DNA of 64,000 nucleotides from an uncultured Dorea sp. (GTDB lineage Bacteria; Bacillota; Clostridia; Lachnospirales; Lachnospiraceae): NCBI GenBank assembly GCA_910578495.1, contig CAJTRE010000007.1, positions 1 to 64,000 on the forward strand. Reading direction: 5' to 3'. Both the position numbers and the translations under genes were made by a program. Under the pieces are notes generated by a model, which did no database searches, had not been told where the DNA came from, and worked only from the letters and a program-made list of their open reading frames with translations. Positions 1 to 8,636 of the stretch are shown piece after piece (within the stretch, counting starts at the first letter, position 1; each line of letters starts with the position of its first letter).

Positions 1-97
1 TGGGTAATTCCTTACTGGCTGTAAGGGAGATTAACCATAAATATATTGTAGTAGGAGGGAGTAATATATACTTAAAGGAATGACAGGGGGAATGAAA

Positions 98-745
98 ATG
101 TATTGTCGGAAATGTGGTAAGGAAATTGAGGAAAACAGCAAGTTCTGTCCTTACTGTGGCTATGAACTGAAAGAAGGGAAAAATAAGATATCTGAGACTG
201 CGGAGCAGAAAGAAAGTGGGGACGATAAATCAAGAATATGGAAACAGAGTTTTCTGGATTATATAAATCCGCAAGACCTTCATGGAAAGACGTGCGGTTT
301 TACAGATTGTCATGGAGATTGTGAAACATATAAATTGTGGGATATGGATCAGGATGGTGTGCCGGAAGTTGTTTGCGCATCTTCTGGAAGTACAGGTGCG
401 AGTGCAGTATTACTTGCGTATAATCCTTGGAACAATTCGATTGTGGAAAGTGGTTTGGGGAGATTTTTAACCTATAATGAAAAGGAGTTGTGTGGAGGTA
501 ATTCTATTGGTGGATCAGGTAATTTTGGAGTATATACAAAAAATACTGATGGAAGTTTAGAAGGAAAGTGTAATTTTGGCTGGGTGCAGGATATGTCAAG
601 TGACAGCTATCAAATAAAATATTATTTAGATGAACGAGAAATATCTGAAACGGAGTATAAGCAGTTAGAGGATAAATATTCTCAGCCTTTAGAGATAGAT
701 ATGACATATTCAGAGCTGATACAGGCTATCAAAGATTATACATAA
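98..745 (+). CDS. Zinc-ribbon protein of unknown function
   Basis: A 215-residue cytosolic-looking protein with no signal peptide or membrane segment. The N-terminus is a zinc ribbon with two CxxC knuckles (Cys3/Cys6 and Cys17/Cys20), followed by a charged linker to about residue 45. The rest is unrecognised, but residues 82-90 form a DxDxDGxxE loop like those of VCBS or calcium-binding repeats, and a Cys-rich patch lies at 66-75. I chose the ATG at 98 because AGGGGG lies 7 bases upstream; in-frame ATGs at 80 and 92 have no well-placed ribosome site. The gene stands alone before a secreted-protein gene. No function can be assigned beyond probable metal binding. Confidence 0.7.
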   Translation: MYCRKCGKEIEENSKFCPYCGYELKEGKNKISETAEQKESGDDKSRIWKQSFLDYINPQDLHGKTCGFTDCHGDCETYKLWDMDQDGVPEVVCASSGSTGASAVLLAYNPWNNSIVESGLGRFLTYNEKELCGGNSIGGSGNFGVYTKNTDGSLEGKCNFGWVQDMSSDSYQIKYYLDEREISETEYKQLEDKYSQPLEIDMTYSELIQAIKDYT

Positions 746-873
746 TAAAAATGTAAATTATAAAAATTGGGTAATGCCTGTGGCAATAGCAGCAAAAGGA
801 GGGTAGATGTTTACAAGTATCGAAAAGGCAGGCTAGATTTGAAAAATGAACAAAAGAAAAGGAGAGAAAGTTT

Positions 874-2724
874 ATGAGGAAAAAGATTTTATTAATGATA
901 ATGGTACTGATTACAACGTTATTTGTTTCTGAACAGCCTATGTCAGTAAGTGCAGAAGAACAGTTGGAGATTGAGGAAGAAGTAAAAGAATCTGTAAAAG
1001 CGGAAGCCAAAGCGGCCGGTGATTCTATTGACTCAGCAACTCCTATCGTTTTAGGCAGTACATATAGGGGAAGTATTGGGGTAAATGAAAATACAGATTT
1101 TTATAAGTTCACAATAAACAGTTCTGGACGAATTACAATTTCAATGACTGCCGAAATGGAGCGTATTTACTATTATATATATGATTCAACAGGAAAAGAA
1201 TTATGGTCAGATTATCAATTATGGAATAGTACGACAGGGATGAGCAGTGAAAAAAAAGTATTGGATTTGACGAGAGGAACTTACTATTTTTCTGTTTCTT
1301 CACATTCTTCGAATTATACGGGAGATTATAATTTTAACATTGCATTTTCAAGTGCGGAAGAAAGTTTTCCAGAGACAGGAAACGGAACGAATAATTCCAT
1401 GGCTTCTGCAAATTCCATAGGATTAAACACAAGTTATAATGGTCAGATTGCCGAAAATGATAACGAAGATTTTTATAAGTTCACAATAAACAGCTCCGGA
1501 CGAGTTACAATTTCAGCTAATGCCGGAATAGATTTTATTTACTATGAAATATATGATTCATCGGGAAAAACATTGTGGTTCAATCAACAATTATGGAATA
1601 GTTCGACGGGGATGAGCAGTAAAAAAGAAGTATTGGATTTGACGAGAGGAACTTACTATTTTTCTGTTTCTCGGCCTCTGGGAGGTGCGGTTGGTACGGG
1701 AAATTATAATTTTAACATAGCATTTTCCAGCGCGGGAGAAAGTTTTCCAGAGACAGGAAACGGAACGAATAATTCCATACCTTCTGCAAATTTCATAGAA
1801 TTAGATACAAGTTATAAAGGGCAGATTGCAAAAAACGATGACAAAGATTTTTACGAATTTACAATGAGCAGTTCAAAAAAGGTGCAGTTTATAGCGAATG
1901 CCGGAATGGAGTATATTCGTTATTATATATATGATTCATTAGGAAAAGAATTGTGGTCAAGTGCTCCATATTGGAATAGTAATAAACAGTCTAGTTCTAT
2001 TAATGAAAGCCTGACTCTTGGAAAAGGAACGTACTATTTGGGAGTGGTTCAATACGAGCTTTATACAGGAAATTATAGCTTTAGAATGTCAACTCATTCA
2101 CACAGTTATAAAAATATAGTAACGAAAGCAGCACCGTCTAAAAATGGAAAGATTGTGAAGAAGTGTTCCTGTGGTGCAACTAACGGAACAACAACAATCT
2201 ATGCTCCTAAGACTATGGCGCTTTCCGCAACAAAGTATACATATAACGGTAAGGTGAAAAAGCCGTCTGTTAAAGTGAAGAACAGTAAGGGTAAAGTCAT
2301 CAGTTCGTCATATTATAAGGTTACATATGCAAGCGGACGAAAGAACGCAGGACGTTACACAGTAAAAGTGACCTTCAAAGGCAATTACTCCGGAAGTATG
2401 TCCAAGACTTTTGATATTGTACCGAAGTCCACCAGTTTATTGAAAGTGACGGCAGCCAAGAAAGCATTTACTGTAAAGTGGAAGAAACAGAGCAGTCAGA
2501 CAAGTGGTTATCAGGTACAGTATTCTACAAGCAGCAAATTCAAGACAGGCAATAAGACTGCAACGATTTCGAGGAATAAGACAACGTCCAAGAAGATAAG
2601 CAAATTAAAATCTAAGAAGAAATATTATGTAAGAGTACGTACTTACAAAAATGTAAAAATCGGCAAAAAGACAGTGAAACTCTATTCCGGATGGTCTAAG
2701 GCAAAATCAGTTAAGACCAAGTAA
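874..2724 (+). CDS. Secreted protein with three PPC-like repeats and a C-terminal Fn3-like domain
   Basis: A 616-residue exported protein. A signal peptide (MRKK followed by a hydrophobic run, cleavage near VSAEE) is seen at residues 1-28. Three tandem beta-rich repeats of about 115 residues follow (roughly 48-155, 168-285, 295-410), each with a 'DFYKF/DFYEF' core and a 'GTYY' strand, like bacterial pre-peptidase C-terminal domains. Repeats are joined by a linker with SFPETGNGTNNS. A short Cys-containing segment (KKCSCG) and a Lys-rich fibronectin-like domain close the protein, a common arrangement in Lachnospiraceae surface proteins. No LPXTG or enzymatic domain is visible, so it may bind the wall through its basic tail. 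An AAAGGAGAG site precedes the start. Confidence 0.75.
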   Translation: MRKKILLMIMVLITTLFVSEQPMSVSAEEQLEIEEEVKESVKAEAKAAGDSIDSATPIVLGSTYRGSIGVNENTDFYKFTINSSGRITISMTAEMERIYYYIYDSTGKELWSDYQLWNSTTGMSSEKKVLDLTRGTYYFSVSSHSSNYTGDYNFNIAFSSAEESFPETGNGTNNSMASANSIGLNTSYNGQIAENDNEDFYKFTINSSGRVTISANAGIDFIYYEIYDSSGKTLWFNQQLWNSSTGMSSKKEVLDLTRGTYYFSVSRPLGGAVGTGNYNFNIAFSSAGESFPETGNGTNNSIPSANFIELDTSYKGQIAKNDDKDFYEFTMSSSKKVQFIANAGMEYIRYYIYDSLGKELWSSAPYWNSNKQSSSINESLTLGKGTYYLGVVQYELYTGNYSFRMSTHSHSYKNIVTKAAPSKNGKIVKKCSCGATNGTTTIYAPKTMALSATKYTYNGKVKKPSVKVKNSKGKVISSSYYKVTYASGRKNAGRYTVKVTFKGNYSGSMSKTFDIVPKSTSLLKVTAAKKAFTVKWKKQSSQTSGYQVQYSTSSKFKTGNKTATISRNKTTSKKISKLKSKKKYYVRVRTYKNVKIGKKTVKLYSGWSKAKSVKTK

Positions 2725-2847
2725 GGGTGAGTAGTTTTTGTTTTTTTGGAGGAAAAAGTCAATTGCTTGACGAATGGTGAGAGAACGTGTAAAGTATAAG
2801 TAGACAGACTAAAAGAAATGATAGAATAAGCAACAGAGGATACGTAT

Positions 2848-4473
2848 ATGATTACATTGACAGGAAGAAAAATTTCAGAAGGAATTGCCATTGGCAAATT
2901 GTCCTTTTATAAAAGAGACGTAAAAGAAATCAAACAGATTTTCGTCAAGGATGTGGAAAAGGAGGTAGCGCGCTTCCAGAAAGCCAGAGAAAAGGCAGCA
3001 GCGGAACTGGGTACGTTGTACAGCAATTCTGTAGTGGATGTAGGTGAGGCGAATGCGGCGATTTTTGAAATGCAGCAGCAGATATTGGAGGATACTGAAT
3101 TTCAGGATAAAGTCACAGGCATTATTGTAGAAAAGAAGTTAAATGCAGAGTATGCCATTCAAGAGACGGCACAATATTTTATAGAGTATGGAGAAGAGTC
3201 GGAGCAGACATATTTTCAAGGGCATGATGCAGACATAAGAGACGTGTCGCTTCGTGTGATACGTATTTTGTCAAGGAATTGGAAAGATAAACTTTTGGCA
3301 GACGAGCCGTTTATTTTGGCGGCGTCAGAGATTTATCCAAGTGAAGCCGTCCAGTTGGAAAAGTCCAAAGTTTTAGGATTTGTAACACGTTACGGAACGA
3401 TTAATTCCCATACGGCGGTCATTGCGAGGACGCGAGGGATTCCGTCAGTAGTAGGTTTGGGAGAAGTTCTGAAGGATGAATATGAAGGCAAGACGATCAT
3501 CGTAGACGGCTTTGAGGGAAAGGTATACATTGAGCCGGACTATACAACGCTCACGCGGATGAAGAAGAGGCAGAATACGAATCGGGAGACGACGAAGAAT
3601 CTGGAGCGTTTAAAAGGAAAAGAAAATATTACACAGAGCGGACAGAAGATAGATATTTGTGCAAATATTGCAACGCGTGAGGATATTGAAAATGTAATCC
3701 GCAGCGATGCAGGAGGAGTGGGACTGTTTCGAAGTGAGTTCCTTTATATGGAGAATGGAGGAAAGTTACCAACAGAGGAACAGCAGTTTCATGTATATAA
3801 ATTGGCGGCAGAGTCTATGGGAACGAAGAGAGTTGTCATCCGTACGGCAGATCTTGGCGGTGACAAGATGGTAGAATTTCTGGACATGCAGAAAGAGAAT
3901 AATCCGGCGCTTGGCTATCGTGGAATTCGTATCTCTTTGGAAAAGGAAGAGGTATTTAAAACCCAGCTTCGAGCCATTTTAAGAGCATCTGTATATGGTA
4001 ATGTATCCATTATGTTTCCGATGGTTACATCTGTGGAAGAAGTGAAGACTGCAAAATTATTACTTGAGCGGATGAAAAAAGAACTAAGTATGGAAAAAAC
4101 AGCCTATAATAAAGCTATAGAAGTTGGTGTGATGATCGAAACACCGGCGGCAGTTATGATCAGTGGAGAATTGGCAAGAGAGGTAGATTTTTTCAGCATT
4201 GGTACGAATGATCTTTTACAGTTTACGCTTGGGATGGATCGAAATAATGCAAAGGTTGAACGTTATTATAACCCACATCATCCGGCGCTTCTTAAAATGC
4301 TCCGTATTGTGACGAATAATGGACATTTAGAAGAAAAGAGAATTAGTATCTGTGGAGACCTTGCGGCAGATTTGACCTTGACTGAGTATTTTCTTCAGCT
4401 TGGAATTGATGAATTATCTGTGGCGCCAAATCAGGTGCTGGGGCTTCGTAAGAAGATTCGTGAGATTCAATAA
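2848..4473 (+). CDS. ptsI: Phosphoenolpyruvate-protein phosphotransferase (Enzyme I), paralogue 1
   Basis: Enzyme I takes phosphate from PEP and passes it to HPr, the first step of PTS sugar uptake. The 541 residues match family length. The active-site His is His188 in NSHTAVIAR. The PEP-binding barrel shows GLFRSEF, VIRTADLGGD, LGYRGIRI, IETPAAVM and the ICGDLAAD cysteine motif, so it looks catalytically complete. It is closely related to the Enzyme I at 8637-10259: both begin MITL(T/S)G and both place the catalytic His at position 188. A strong terminator directly downstream separates it from the fru operon, so it is probably expressed alone. It could serve the general PTS while the second copy serves fructose, but which is the housekeeping copy cannot be told from sequence. 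Confidence 0.9.
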   Translation: MITLTGRKISEGIAIGKLSFYKRDVKEIKQIFVKDVEKEVARFQKAREKAAAELGTLYSNSVVDVGEANAAIFEMQQQILEDTEFQDKVTGIIVEKKLNAEYAIQETAQYFIEYGEESEQTYFQGHDADIRDVSLRVIRILSRNWKDKLLADEPFILAASEIYPSEAVQLEKSKVLGFVTRYGTINSHTAVIARTRGIPSVVGLGEVLKDEYEGKTIIVDGFEGKVYIEPDYTTLTRMKKRQNTNRETTKNLERLKGKENITQSGQKIDICANIATREDIENVIRSDAGGVGLFRSEFLYMENGGKLPTEEQQFHVYKLAAESMGTKRVVIRTADLGGDKMVEFLDMQKENNPALGYRGIRISLEKEEVFKTQLRAILRASVYGNVSIMFPMVTSVEEVKTAKLLLERMKKELSMEKTAYNKAIEVGVMIETPAAVMISGELAREVDFFSIGTNDLLQFTLGMDRNNAKVERYYNPHHPALLKMLRIVTNNGHLEEKRISICGDLAADLTLTEYFLQLGIDELSVAPNQVLGLRKKIREIQ

Positions 4474-4490
4474 TATATCGTGAGCAGAGA

Positions 4491-4541
4491 ACCGACCACC
4501 AAAAGTCAGATTAGAAACCTGACTTTTGGTGGTCGGTTTTT
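4491..4541 (+). terminator. Strong rho-independent terminator after ptsI paralogue 1
   Basis: A perfect 19-bp stem (accgaccaccaaaagtcag, 4491-4509, and its complement at 4519-4537) with a 9-base loop is followed by a T run. It isolates the upstream Enzyme I gene from the fru operon. Confidence 0.93.
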
Positions 4542-4619
4542 CTATCTAAAACGATCAGGAAAGTCAAAATGCACAAAAAAACTCATCTTATTTTGTTAAT
4601 TATTTTTGAATGATTATGA

Positions 4620-4648
4620 TTGACTTTGACTGAAAATGATTGTATTAT
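4620..4648 (+). promoter_or_regulatory. fru operon promoter
   Basis: TTGACT (4620-4625) and TATTAT (4643-4648) are separated by exactly 17 bases, about 70 bases before the fruR start. The DeoR-type operator repeats overlap and follow it. Confidence 0.75.
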
Positions 4649-4690
4649 AATTTTAGAAGTGAACGAAAGTGACTGAAAATGACTGAAAAT
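4628..4690 (+). promoter_or_regulatory. Repeated operator, probably for FruR
   Basis: The decamer GACTGAAAAT occurs three times on the same strand (4628-4637, 4671-4680, 4681-4690), with a related GAACGAAAGT just before the second. The first copy lies between the -35 and -10 boxes and the other two lie downstream, a layout expected for repression. DeoR-family fructose regulators usually bind direct repeats and control their own operon, so binding by the adjacent FruR is inferred. Confidence 0.65.
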
Positions 4691-4715
4691 AAAAATTAAC
4701 AAAAGGGGGAATAGT

Positions 4716-5462
4716 ATGCTGGCAGAAGAAAGATATGGAGCAATTTTAAAGATTGTAAACGAAAAAAAGACCGTAACGGTACAAGAATTGACCATACTTC
4801 TTGATACGTCAGAGTCGACCATAAGGCGTGACTTGGCAACACTTCATAAAAGAGGTGCATTGATTAAAGTTCATGGCGGTGCAGTAGTACCGGAGTCAGA
4901 AACGACCACAAAGGATGCGGAACTTTCCGTAAGGAGCGACTTAAACAGAGAGGAGAAGGCGGACATTGGGAAATATGCCGCAACGCTGGTTGGAGAAGAA
5001 GATTTTGTATACTTAGATGCCGGCAGCAGTGTGGATATGATGATTGATTATTTGACGGAATCCAGTGTATTGTATGTGACAAATTCGATTGGACATGCAC
5101 AGAAACTGTTAAAGAAAGGATTTCGTGTATCGCTGCTTGGCGGAGAGCTGAAAGCGGTAACAGAGGCAATTGTGGGAGCGGAAGCTGTAGACGGTTTGAA
5201 GAGATATAATTTTACGAAAGGTTTTTTTGGAGCAAATGGCGTACATTTGACAGCAGGGTTTACAACTCCGGATATTACGGAAGCTTTAGTGAAGGAAAAA
5301 GCCATGCAGCAATGTAAAAAAAGTTATATACTTTCTGATTCGAGCAAAATTGGTCAAATATCATCAATTACGTTTGGCAGTTTTAAAGCAGGACAGATTA
5401 TTACAACAAAATTAAATGACGAGTCCTACAAAAAATATGATCATATTGTGGAGGTAGAGTAA
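4716..5462 (+). CDS. fruR: DeoR-family transcriptional regulator of the fructose operon
   Basis: A 248-residue repressor. The N-terminus carries a DeoR helix-turn-helix (residues about 18-55, with STIRRDL and HGGAV). The C-terminal sugar-phosphate sensor domain includes YLDAGSS and the ISSITFG region. In this family a phosphorylated sugar, here likely fructose 1-phosphate, releases DNA. The start has AAGGGGG upstream. The gene ends directly where pfkB starts with no gap, so they are translationally coupled. Repeated GACTGAAAAT boxes upstream make autoregulation likely. Confidence 0.9.
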   Translation: MLAEERYGAILKIVNEKKTVTVQELTILLDTSESTIRRDLATLHKRGALIKVHGGAVVPESETTTKDAELSVRSDLNREEKADIGKYAATLVGEEDFVYLDAGSSVDMMIDYLTESSVLYVTNSIGHAQKLLKKGFRVSLLGGELKAVTEAIVGAEAVDGLKRYNFTKGFFGANGVHLTAGFTTPDITEALVKEKAMQQCKKSYILSDSSKIGQISSITFGSFKAGQIITTKLNDESYKKYDHIVEVE

Positions 5463-6377
5463 ATGATTTACACAGTTACATTTAATCCGTCGCTGGATTA
5501 CATTGTATCAGTGAAAGATTTTAAGCTTGGTCTTACGAATCGTACAGAATCGGATAAACTTCTTCCGGGAGGCAAGGGGATCAATGTTTCTACTGTGCTT
5601 AGGAATCTGGGGATTGAGAGTACGGCTCTTGGTTTTGTTGCCGGATTTACCGGAGATGAGATTGTAAGAAGGCTGGAGCAGATGGGAGTGAAGAATGGCT
5701 TCCTTAAGATTGAAGATGGTTACACGAGAATTAATGTGAAGCTCAAGTCTGTTGAAGGGACAGAGATTAATGGATGTGGACCGTATATCAGTAAAGAGAA
5801 AGTAGAAAAGCTGATGACTCAGTTGAATAGTCTTGGAAAGGATGATGTATTGTTCTTATCAGGGAGTATCCCGGCGTCTATGCCTGATGACGCTTATCAG
5901 AAGATAATGGAAGGGCTGAAAGGTAAAGAGGTTTTGACGATTGTAGACGCTACGCAGGATTTACTTCTTAAAGTACTGCCCTATCATCCATTTCTAATTA
6001 AACCGAACAATCATGAATTGGGTGACATTTTTGGTGTAAAGCTAAATACGAGAGAAGAGGTTGTTCCTTATGGAAAGAAACTTCAGGAAATGGGTGCGCA
6101 GAATGTTCTGATATCCATGGCAGGAGAGGGCGCAGTTTTGATCGCAGCAGACGAAAACATCTATGATGTTTCTGCACCGAGGGGAAAACTAGTTAATAGT
6201 GTGGGAGCCGGCGATTCCATGGTGGCAGGTTTTATGGCAGGCTGGCTGGAAAAGAAGGATTATAAACATGCTTTTTGTATGGGAGTGGCGGCAGGAAGTG
6301 CCAGTGCATTTTCAGAAAATCTGGCGACAAAAGTAGAAGTTGAAGAAGTATATCAACAGGTTATAGGCGCTATTTAG
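5463..6377 (+). CDS. pfkB: 1-phosphofructokinase
   Basis: A PfkB/ribokinase-fold kinase of 304 residues that phosphorylates fructose 1-phosphate, the product of FruA, to fructose 1,6-bisphosphate. Visible motifs are the N-terminal TFNPSLDYIV, the GGKGINVS sugar-binding loop and the C-terminal GAGDSMVAGF signature with its catalytic Asp. The start ATG immediately follows the fruR stop. The context between fruR and fruA supports the 1-phosphofructokinase role over tagatose-6-phosphate kinase, which belongs to the same family. Confidence 0.92.
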   Translation: MIYTVTFNPSLDYIVSVKDFKLGLTNRTESDKLLPGGKGINVSTVLRNLGIESTALGFVAGFTGDEIVRRLEQMGVKNGFLKIEDGYTRINVKLKSVEGTEINGCGPYISKEKVEKLMTQLNSLGKDDVLFLSGSIPASMPDDAYQKIMEGLKGKEVLTIVDATQDLLLKVLPYHPFLIKPNNHELGDIFGVKLNTREEVVPYGKKLQEMGAQNVLISMAGEGAVLIAADENIYDVSAPRGKLVNSVGAGDSMVAGFMAGWLEKKDYKHAFCMGVAAGSASAFSENLATKVEVEEVYQQVIGAI

Positions 6378-6423
6378 GGGCAAAAAGAGACTGGAAGGAA
6401 AGAAGAACAGGAGGAAGGAAACA

Positions 6424-8334
6424 ATGAGAATCACAGATTTACTCGATATAAGAAGTATTTCTATGGATGCAGCTCCAAAGAGTAAAAATGAAGCACTTGA
6501 TCAGGCAGTATCGTTGATGGTAAAAAGTGGCAGGATCAACGATGAGGAAGCGTACAAAAGGCAGGTGTACAAAAGAGAAGAAGAGAGCACGACGGGTATT
6601 GGAGAAGGAATTGCAATTCCACATGGCAAATGTGATGCGGTAGAACAGCCGGGACTTGCAGCCATGGTTGTAAAGGACGGTGTGGATTTTGATTCTCTGG
6701 ATGGCGCGCCGGTATCTTTAATTTTCCTGATTGCGGCGCCGAACACAGAAGATAATGTACATCTGGATGTACTTAGTAAATTATCCATGATGCTGATGGA
6801 TGAGCAATTTACCGAAAACCTTCGTGCGGCAAGCACACCGGAGGAATTTTTGGAGATTATTGATAAGGCAGACGAAGAGAAGAAGAGCGTAGATGAACGG
6901 CTGGCGGATATGGGGGAAGTGAAAGCTGATCAGATAAAGATTGTGGCAGTCACATCCTGTCCGACGGGAATTGCCCACACTTACATGGCGGCAGAAGGAC
7001 TTGAGAAAGCGGCAAAGGCAAAAGATTGTTTTATCAAGATTGAGACGAGAGGTTCCGGTGGAGCCAAAAATGTATTGACCGCACAGGAGATTAAAGAAGC
7101 AGATTGTGTTATCGTGGCGGCAGATGCTCAGGTGCCTATGGATAGATTTGATGGTAAGAAAGTCATCGAGCGTCAAGTATCTGATGGAATTCATAAAGCA
7201 GATGAACTGATCGCACTTGCAATTTCAGGTGAAGTCTTGGTCTACAAAAGTGCCAATCAATCGGCAGAGACGAAGATAAAGAAAGCAGGTGGCAGCATTG
7301 GACACCAGATTTACACACAGCTTATGAACGGAGTATCTCATATGCTTCCGTTTGTAGTAGGCGGTGGTATCCTGATTGCCCTTTCCTTCTTAATAGACGG
7401 TATGCTGGTTGATATGAATGCGTTATCTGTGGCTGACAGAGTAAATTTTGGTACCATTACTCCGGTGGCGGCGATGTTTAAAAATATCGGTGGTGTGGCA
7501 TTTGGATTCATGCTTCCGGTACTGGCAGGATTTATTGCTATGGCAATTGGTGACAGACCGGCACTTGCCGTTGGTTTTGTGGGAGGCATGATGGCGGCAA
7601 GCGGAACATCGGGATTTCTTGGGGCGTTAGCAGCAGGCTTTGCGGCAGGATATATCATTTTAATGCTTCGAAAAATATGCGCCAAATTGCCGGAGGCATT
7701 GGAAAAGATAGCGCCGGTACTTATTTATCCGGTACTTGGCATTCTTGTGATGGGACTTTTGATGTTATTTATTGTAGAACCTGTGATGGGTGGTATCAAT
7801 ACTGCTCTTAATAATGGTCTTACAAATATGGGTGGTTCCAGCAAATTGTTCTTAGGTATGCTCCTTGGCGGGATGATGGCGATTGACATGGGAGGCCCGT
7901 TTAACAAAGCTGCATATGTGTTTGGCACAGCAGCTATCGCAGCAGGAAACTACGACATTATGGCGGCAGTCATGATCGGCGGTATGACTCCTCCATGTGC
8001 GATTGCACTGGCAACCCTTTTCTTTAAAAATAAATTTACAAAAGAGGAGAGAGAGTCAGGACCAATGAATTTCATAATGGGACTTGCCTTTATCACAGAA
8101 GGAGCAATTCCTTATGCGGCGGCAGATCCGCTTCGTGTACTGCCATCTTGTATTTTAGGATCCGCAGCGGCGGGAGCCCTATCTATGGCTTTTGGATGTA
8201 CACTGATGGCGCCTCATGGAGGCATCTTCGTTGTTCCTGTTATGGAAAATGCCCTGATGTATTTGGTGGCATTGGTAGTTGGAACTGTGATCTCGACAGT
8301 GCTGCTTGGAGTATTGAAAAAGAAAGTTGATTAA
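6424..8334 (+). CDS. fruA: PTS fructose transporter, fused IIABC
   Basis: A 636-residue membrane permease that imports fructose as fructose 1-phosphate. The domain order is IIA (1-150, phospho-His67 in IAIPHGK), IIB (about 170-270, phospho-Cys179 in VTSCPTGIAH) and IIC (about 290-636, many membrane helices). The IIB motif and the GGxxA-rich IIC match the fructose family. HPr of the same operon is the expected phosphate donor. GGAGGAAGGAAAC precedes the start. It looks intact. Confidence 0.93.
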   Translation: MRITDLLDIRSISMDAAPKSKNEALDQAVSLMVKSGRINDEEAYKRQVYKREEESTTGIGEGIAIPHGKCDAVEQPGLAAMVVKDGVDFDSLDGAPVSLIFLIAAPNTEDNVHLDVLSKLSMMLMDEQFTENLRAASTPEEFLEIIDKADEEKKSVDERLADMGEVKADQIKIVAVTSCPTGIAHTYMAAEGLEKAAKAKDCFIKIETRGSGGAKNVLTAQEIKEADCVIVAADAQVPMDRFDGKKVIERQVSDGIHKADELIALAISGEVLVYKSANQSAETKIKKAGGSIGHQIYTQLMNGVSHMLPFVVGGGILIALSFLIDGMLVDMNALSVADRVNFGTITPVAAMFKNIGGVAFGFMLPVLAGFIAMAIGDRPALAVGFVGGMMAASGTSGFLGALAAGFAAGYIILMLRKICAKLPEALEKIAPVLIYPVLGILVMGLLMLFIVEPVMGGINTALNNGLTNMGGSSKLFLGMLLGGMMAIDMGGPFNKAAYVFGTAAIAAGNYDIMAAVMIGGMTPPCAIALATLFFKNKFTKEERESGPMNFIMGLAFITEGAIPYAAADPLRVLPSCILGSAAAGALSMAFGCTLMAPHGGIFVVPVMENALMYLVALVVGTVISTVLLGVLKKKVD

Positions 8335-8363
8335 AAATAATAAAATAAAATGGAGGAATTATC

Positions 8364-8621
8364 ATGAAAGAATTAAAGTACGTAATCACAGATTTGGAGG
8401 GAATCCATGCAAGGCCGGCAGGGCTTTTAGTAAAGAAAGCAAATGAATTTCAGTCTAAGGTTATGATTGGCAAAGGTGAAAAAAAAGCAGACGCTAAGAG
8501 AATCTTTGGAGTTATGGGCTTGGGTGTGAAAAAAGACGATGAGATTTTCGTGAGTGCCGAAGGCGAAGATGAGGAGGCTGCAATTGCGGCTATGGAGCAG
8601 TTTTTGAAAGAAAACCTGTAA
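8364..8621 (+). CDS. ptsH: HPr-like phosphocarrier lacking the regulatory Ser46
   Basis: An 85-residue HPr. His15 in GIHARPAG is the Enzyme I phosphorylation site and is intact. At position 46, where Gram-positive HPr has the serine used by HPr kinase (KSIMGVMSLG), this protein has Arg (KRIFGVMGLG, R46), and the second serine of that motif is Gly. It should therefore carry phosphate to FruA but should not be a substrate for HprK or act as a CcpA corepressor. It sits between fruA and ptsI with good ribosome sites and looks like a fructose-dedicated carrier. A canonical HPr is presumably elsewhere in the genome. Confidence 0.9.
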   Translation: MKELKYVITDLEGIHARPAGLLVKKANEFQSKVMIGKGEKKADAKRIFGVMGLGVKKDDEIFVSAEGEDEEAAIAAMEQFLKENL

Positions 8622-8636
8622 GAGGGGATGACGACA

